Source: Phoronis australis (Eukaryota; Phoronida; Phoronidae). Taken from it: 64,000 nucleotides of DNA. Positions 57,828 to 64,000 of the stretch are shown one piece after another (the stretch's first letter is position 1; each line of letters starts with the position of its first letter). Location of the stretch: contig NMRA01000012.1 of the NCBI GenBank assembly GCA_002633005.1, positions 743,807 through 807,806 of the forward strand, in the 5' to 3' direction. The notes beneath the pieces were generated by a model. The model was given only the letters and a program-made list of their open reading frames with translations, did not search any database and had not been told where the DNA came from. Position numbers and translations under genes: made by a program.

Positions 57828-60238
57828 GGGCAATTCCATTTGTGACGGACGTTGACGGACATACGCAGAGAATTTGAATTTTTGAAAAAAAATTTAACAT
57901 TATTTTTCTGTGAGTTGAATTTAGTTACAATTTCTTGTTTTATATGATGATTAAGTAGATTGTTTGCAAAGGAAAAAACAAATTTTTTGATGATATCTTT
58001 AAAGAAATTTTTGTCAGACAGCTCAATGTAAGTTGAGTGTGACGGACATACGTGACGGACGTACGCTCGGAATTTCTAGTATTAAATTGTTTGTTGTGAC
58101 TAAGTTATATCAATTCAGAATTATTCAAACTTTTGCGGTATTTAAGCTATATTGGTCTCTTACTACTGACTCAATGTTTTTTTTAATCAAAATGTACCGA
58201 TTGACCTTTTCCACAAAATCATCACAGGTAGGCCTATGCTGGGAATGTACTGTATAATTGTAACTTTTCAATACATTTGATAAAAGATATAAGACAACCC
58301 TCTAAAATTCTCACTTCCCTTTGAAGACGGTAAGCAATATAGATGGGAATGAGAATGATAATCATTATGTGTTTGACACCTGATGGTTATCAGGTAAACT
58401 GTTTTTATGCATTAAGCAGAATACTAATTCGAAACTAATAAGTAAATGTGACTGTCAAAATATAAAAATGTAAAATAAAGATTTAAATATTACTAATCAT
58501 CATTGTAAAAAACACATTTTAATTAATTGTTTTTTAATTATAACTCGCCCTAAGGTTGTACAAACTTATTCTCTGGTCCATGTCGTTTCTGATGCATGCC
58601 CATGTAAATAATAAAGATAATGTTTTGCAAGTATTTGTAACAAGACTTCAGTATCTTCTTATAAAACAAAGTGTCAAGCCTGGTTTAGTTGACAGCATAT
58701 TTTGATTCAAAACACTGCTGATGTCTTCCAGTGTGAAAACAAGGACATTTTAAATCAAATGCATTTAGGATTATGATTTAGGAATATGTAGAGCTAACTT
58801 ATCAGACTCTGGTCTCTGTTTAGTGATTAATATGATTGATTTAGCTTTTCATCCAGCTCTTTAACTCATCCCTTCTTTTCAAGAGAGGCGTTAAATAATG
58901 TTACATCACGGTTCACACTGGTACAATTGTGAATTTCTTGATCCACGATGGCATTTTTTTGAGTTTATTCAAAAAATATTCCAGCAGAAATTTACTCTTC
59001 TCCCAGTTGCATCTGTTCTTCCCAAGGTCCCCAACAATTTCCTCTTTCGTTTCTAAGTCACCCAAGACACTGACAAACACAACAGTGAGGTGTGACAAAA
59101 ATGCTTAAGTAGGTGACAGTTTGCTACCGCTTATAAATGCCCAGTAACGGCTTTTTCAACATGAAGCATATAGTATACCAGATCAGAGCAGAAATAATAC
59201 ATTGATTCCAATGCAACAGCAACTTGAGATTTATTCCTTTAGGTCTCTTGCTAGTTGTACTCTAGAGCACCTTGGGAATTCTTTTATATGAATATTTTTA
59301 CGTCTTGAATTTTCAAAAAGCTAAGCATTTCGTTACAAACACGGGACAGCAACAGAAAAACAAGAAGATCATTAAATTAACATTTTGTTTTATTTACATT
59401 TTATACTGTGGTCCAACTGTCTGATTTTAATGAATTGAATTCTTCTAAGAATAACTAGATGACATTGTGAACTATAACTTTTCTACAAATACTTTTGAAA
59501 TTGCAAAAGTGCAATGCATCTAGTTTAAATCTGTAGCGACTTCTTCATTTAATCTTAAAGCCGTCTTTGTAATATTAGTTTCAAGGTTCTTAGGTGCAAC
59601 CTGCATAGGTGTGAGATACATTTTATCTTTAGCAAATTTAGAAAGTAAAAATAAGACCTAAGGTTATTTTTATAGACTGAAAATTGTAATTTCATGGGCA
59701 TGACAGACGTACAAATTTGCCATACGTCTGTAACACAATTCTGACTTAACGAATATTCCCTGGGATCTAAAATTTCGGTAAATAGTATTGAGTAACAAGT
59801 TAAAAGAGAATTATTTTAATTTTGAATGAAAACTTATAACGTAACTAAACTTTTTAGCACTTTTTGTGACGGACATATCGCACCATGATGTCCAGGAGTT
59901 GGCCTTTGGCCCCAAGAGGTCGATGATGTGCCAAATTTGAAATGTTATTTTTTATAAAGTTTGGGCTTTGTGTGATCGCACAAATTTAATAATATAGTGA
60001 AATATCCATAATTGGCTTATTTATGACAATAACTAGCAACACACATAGAAATCGAGCAAATTTTTTAGGGTCAAGTGACCTCCACAAATGAGTCCGTTTA
60101 GGCAAAAATTGAAAGTCATAGGACAGTCAAATATGAATCGAGCGACTGGGCTTTCAGGTGAGACCAGAAATGTTAGTATTAATTGTCACAATTTAAATTT
60201 TTTGTCTCGAGAATGACGTTTTGAACGGAATTGCTCTA
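57828..60238. mobile_element. possible 2.4 kb non-autonomous DNA transposon
   Basis: The left end gggcaattccattt and right end aacggaattgctc are inverted. Subterminal copies of gtgacggacatacg occur near 57842, 58039 and 59869. No transposase frame. Confidence 0.35.
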
Positions 60239-61290
60239 TTACAAGTTGCACACACAACATATCCATTGCCACGAACTCACAGATAACTGAATACTTGGGG
60301 CAAGTCTTAGTACAAAATTGTTACATGGCCAAAGAAAATTAATGTCACTGAAATTAAAACACCTGTCCAGTCGTTTGCTCTACGTGTTGAGATAAGTTTA
60401 ACAACGAGGTGACGAGCAGAACTACTAGTAGTTACCCAGGTGGTGTGAATTTCGAGGTCTCATATAAAAACACAGGCATCAATTTCTCATTTTGACGTCA
60501 GCTGGCTAACCAGGTGGATCATGCTGTGTTTGAACATGGAATCCTGTTAATTTCAAGATCGCACCAGGTGAACTTGGAATTGCAGACAATCAAGGGAATT
60601 TTTTCTTCTGTGTAAAGAATTTTTGTAATTGTAGTTTGGCCTCGGCGATCATGACCCATGTTCTCCTTAACCGTAACTTGTGTCAAACAATCGAAGGAAC
60701 ATGTGAATGGTTAAATAAATTAATGTTTGGTGAACAAGACCGCCAATATCCTAGCTGAAAAAACGTTGGTTAAAATTTACATTATTTTATTACTTTTAAG
60801 TATTAAAATAGAAATCAAATTACGTGGTACATGACTTAGTAAAGTGCAAATTTTTATCAACGTGAACGTTATTATTTCGAGTGAACTAGTCAAGTTTTCT
60901 TGTGTATTCCAAGTTCATGCGTAAACAATATCTTGAGATTAAGCAGCATTTTCAGTTCACGCACAGCAGATACTAGCTCACAGAAAAAGAGGGTAGGCCG
61001 CTCAGAAAGTTGATATTGCATAGCCGCTGCGGGTAGGATAACCGTGCAGGGCCTACCCGATACAGTACTAGCTTATCGTGGGCCCTACTCGTCAGGTACA
61101 CTTAGACACGTAACCCGTTACAAACTGAGTGACACCTGACCAATAATAGTCAGGTATGCGTGAGCATCCAAGCGAACCGGCGAATCGACCACTAAGCTAA
61201 GACTGACTAAGTGCACAGTTTCAACACGACAACAAGAACAATACAACAGCAGTCAGCACTATCCTACTCCTAGTTTCAAGACTGACTAAC

Positions 61291-61390
61291 CTGGGACAGC
61301 ATAGACTCCGCTTACTGGCACTGGGTCTTTTGAAACAATACACTTAGCAATGTATAATATAGGCAAAGTTGCCAGGATTTCCAAAATCAT
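61291..61390 (-). CDS. candidate first coding exon with hydrophobic N-terminus
   Basis: An ATG at 61388-61390 (A at -3) opens a frame reading MILEILATLPILYIAKCIVS then KDPVPVSGVYAVP, ending CCCAG before a gttagt donor (phase 1). It looks like a signal anchor or signal peptide. It lies 8 kb upstream of dikinase exon A on the same strand, and a membrane-anchored N-terminus would suit the animal proteins. Phase 1 does not join directly to exon A (phase 0), so an unseen intermediate exon is needed, or it belongs to another gene. Confidence 0.4.
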
Positions 61391-61696
61391 TTTTTTCCAA
61401 AGCTCTCTCACACCGTAGCCTTGTCAAACGCACCGGCACGCTCCCCCGATCTTTATACCTTGACCTTTACAACTAGGTCACTTCGATTATATGGGTCATC
61501 AAAAAGCTGCAAAGGCACAGGCAACAGGCAGAGGTACGTCCAAGTCGATTCGTAAACAATTCATGTCATAATCAACCTGTCAATATTCTTAAGCAATTAG
61601 AGTGTACAGTTCATCGCCATCTTCTTGTGGTTGTATAATTTAAGTTTGTCTGTAAAATGAAATACAATGGGTTGGCCGAAGGTGAGCACTCGATCC

Positions 61697-61775
61697 TGTC
61701 TCGCTGGTTCCTTACGTGCCGCTAGGTGGGGCAGTAGCCGCGCCAGCAGCACGCACGGAACCAGCGAGCGCCTGA
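61697..61775. repeat. inverted repeat, ctcgctggttcc
   Basis: ctcgctggttccttacgtgc and gcacgcacggaaccagcgag pair around a GC-rich loop that includes ccgctaggtggggcag (CTCF-like). Another palindrome (taggacctacgctaggtccta) lies at about 61839-61860. Confidence 0.7.
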
Positions 61776-62246
61776 ACGCGTGCTGGCTAGGCACGTAGGG
61801 GACCTGAGCGAGTCGACCCAGGCGTGCGTTCAGTAACGCTAGGACCTACGCTAGGTCCTACCTAAAATCTAGCCAAAGTCACGTGCTCTCATTTGAAATA
61901 CACGGCAATTTCTCGCGTAATCTCACGAAGTCTTGCTTTTTAGCGAGGTCCCAGCCTTAATGAACGGGAGGCTGTCTCTCTGGCTGTGGTCCGAAGGTTG
62001 GGCTGTCTGTGACAGTCGGGTCTGAATATACTGTAGCCGTACTCTATAGCCCTACTGCTTCTTTGACCGAGGCGGATTGGACCGCTGTATCCCTCGAGAT
62101 ACGTAAGCTGTATGAAAATAAGAAGGCCTTGTTCACTGCTTCGTCCACTCGGAGTTGTTGGAACTGGCCTGTCTTTCCTCACGCTCTTGCTGTTTTATTA
62201 TTTTTTTTTTGCCGCAGCCGCTCCCCCCAAATCCGCCTATGCTTTG

Positions 62247-62286
62247 NNNNNNNNNNNNNNNNNNNNNNNNNNNNNNNNNNNNNNNN
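62247..62286. other. assembly gap, 40 Ns
   Basis: Run of N; true length unknown. Frames across it are meaningless. Confidence 1.
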
Positions 62287-62583
62287 GGGGGGTCACTCAT
62301 ATCAACAAGGTGCCCTCGGGTATGTACCAAAAATTATGGGTAGAGTACTTTGCGGAACCCGCGCAAGGTCTAATAGGCCCCTAAATTTCCATTTCGGGTC
62401 CCCACAAAACGACCACTGCATTGGTCTCAGGCGCAGGGCGAGGCCTGGTATTCCCAGAAAAATCTAAGCCGCAAAAGGGGGGGTATAGGAATTAGCAGAC
62501 CTAGTACCACCCGCAATAGGGGGGTCTTTCAGCAATTTTTAGAACACGCCTGCGGGCACCTTGCCAATGTGAGTGACCTCCGT
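62287..62583. mobile_element. about 300-bp inverted-repeat element at the gap edge
   Basis: ggtcactcatatcaacaaggtgccctcggg at the left and cctgcgggcaccttgccaatgtgagtgacc at the right are inverted with few mismatches. G/C runs at the gap edge may explain the failed assembly. Confidence 0.6.
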
Positions 62584-64000
62584 GCTTTTTTGAAAGTAAG
62601 TCATGTTAATGATTGCACTGACTCGTGCCGTCGTAAGTTGAGTGTCCAGGTATGAGGGTTAGGTGGGGTTTATACAGGGTTGGGTCACTGCAGACGGATC
62701 GAGTGGCTACGGAACGACAAGCTGACTGAGCTGTCATAGATGAGATGACAGCTCACCGGCGTCACTGTGAAAATGCGAATTACCTGTTATTCATTCAATT
62801 TTTGTTTCCCGGCGATTTGACGTGAAATGTTCAAGTTCATGCAAGGTCAGCTATCGTTCATTTTCACAAACAGCTAGGCCAGCTTGTAGCTCTCTATCTG
62901 CGCTGGTCCTCGATCACTTCGGCCTATCCTGGGTCTGTTTCGCAAAGAATTTATTGGTTTCTCTTTTGACTCGGCTATATGCCACGTGAATTGCGTTTAC
63001 AGACATTGCTGCGCCAAGACTAGCCTGAGTGAGGTGCCTTACCCCAGCCAAGCAGCACGTCAAGCCTGGCTTAAGGTGGGTTGAATATTCGTTGAGCTGT
63101 CAAAAAATCTCTAGCGAGAGAATTAGGTGAATAGAATTAACCTCTACACAAGGGTTGTGTTTCTTTCCACTGGTGCACCCTCCGTCGAAAATATTCGCGT
63201 TGAGTATCTACCAGGATTAAAGAGGGCTGCGGTAGCTCAACCGTTGGTTTTTGGACGAGGAAATAAACCGTATAAATGACTTAAACCCCGTCATTTCTGT
63301 TTTTCTCGGTGTGAACGATTTTGGTGGACAAACTGACGAAAAATTCCTTTGGTCATTCTGCCGTTGACCCCAACTTTTTCGGGATAGTAAACGAACAAGT
63401 TGGCCGGTTGACCGGTGTAATCAGCATCTTGATTAACTCCGTTGTGGTAAATAGTTGGAGGGCCAGCTCTTTTTTATGAATATTTGCTCTAATCCTGAGA
63501 AGATCGTATCTAGTCTGACTAGGCTGTGCTGTTAAAAATAAAAGTTATAAACTTAAACCAATTTACAGTTCTGAATTCCTCGTCAAATTCTAATCATGTT
63601 TAGTTTTTGAGCCACTAAAATCGTCTGCATGTCATGTCATTGAACGGGTGAAAGCTCTAATGAATGGGCGCTATCTTGGCATAGTGTTGAATGACGAAAA
63701 ACTTTCCCTTTTCATCTGAGACTTTAATCGAAATGCTGCACAAAATTTTTACGAATGTCCAGACGCTGCTTGATTATATGCTTGCTATAAAATTACTTAG
63801 GCATGTTCCCAGGGCCTGTGACCATTGACCATCAAAAGTTTACTCGATGCACGTCTCGACATTGGAAAAATATTTATCTTTGGCATAAATTGATGAGGGT
63901 AGATATCAATGAATCCTCGTTTCCAAAGGTTAATTCTATTCACTTAATTTTCTCTTTATGACGTAATGTTAATACAAAAAACAATCTCAGCAAAGATGGT
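62584..64000. other. no gene seen
   Basis: Slightly GC-richer than the rest, no supported exon. A tRNA-like A box (ggtagctcaaccgttgg, about 63231) has no B box after it. Confidence 0.4.

Larger units (their letters stand above)
53362..61290. other. 5' region of the dikinase gene; exons unresolved
   Basis: At least one more exon must lie upstream of 53361, but none could be fixed. Two weak candidates are a 45-nt ATG-bearing stretch at about 54923-54967 (-) with a gttggt donor, and an open frame at 55434-55637 (-). Neither matches remembered homologues. The region also holds the retroelement and repeats listed separately. Confidence 0.45.

Noticed and set aside
62009-62467. Open frames spanning the gap
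   Set aside because: They run through 40 Ns; the translated X stretch is not evidence.
63225-63300. tRNA-like sequence
   Set aside because: Only an A-box-like stretch, no B box and no cloverleaf.

Overview
This is animal genomic DNA: AT-rich, short coding exons split by GT-AG introns of roughly 0.3-5 kb, and dense with small inverted-repeat elements. It is probably a marine invertebrate (non-vertebrate deuterostome or lophotrochozoan). I cannot name the species. One 40-base run of Ns (62247-62286) marks an assembly gap.

Two genes can be reconstructed exon by exon from open frames, splice signals and matching phases, and they point toward each other. On the + strand (1976-14583) is CCDC62, a coiled-coil protein: ten exons, 425 residues, with the N-terminal coiled coil and the C-terminal motif of vertebrate CCDC62 but without most of the vertebrate middle. 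On the - strand (53361 down to 20652) is a 34-exon gene for a bacterial-type ATP-grasp/phosphohistidine dikinase: an animal N-terminal domain, a PPDK_N-type ATP-binding domain, a linker domain, then the swivelling phosphohistidine domain with GGLLSHG. It stops right after that domain, so it has no PEP-binding TIM barrel. That is the layout of rifampicin phosphotransferase and PigC, not of true PEP synthase. 1240 residues are recovered in one unbroken phase chain. The first residues lie upstream; a hydrophobic candidate first exon sits at 61291-61390.

Region by region: 1-1975 holds an inverted-repeat element and a CTCF-like site; 1976-14583 is CCDC62; 14584-20651 is the convergent intergenic stretch with a 0.7 kb foldback element; 20652-53361 is the dikinase gene, whose 5.2 kb intron holds a 1.4 kb tandem repeat; 53362-61290 holds a truncated Ty3/gypsy pol fragment and a possible 2.4 kb non-autonomous transposon; 61291-64000 is GC-richer, with nested inverted repeats and the gap.

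The most interesting items are the animal dikinase itself; a degenerate tandem repeat whose units carry CTCF-like CCACTAGGGGGC cores, present in introns of both genes in the same orientation relative to transcription; an intronic array of partial copies of one dikinase exon that keep splice acceptors; a GC-AG intron; a 45-bp-arm hairpin in the big intron; and a four-copy MITE family shared by both genes. The two genes have no evident functional link; they are simply convergent neighbours.
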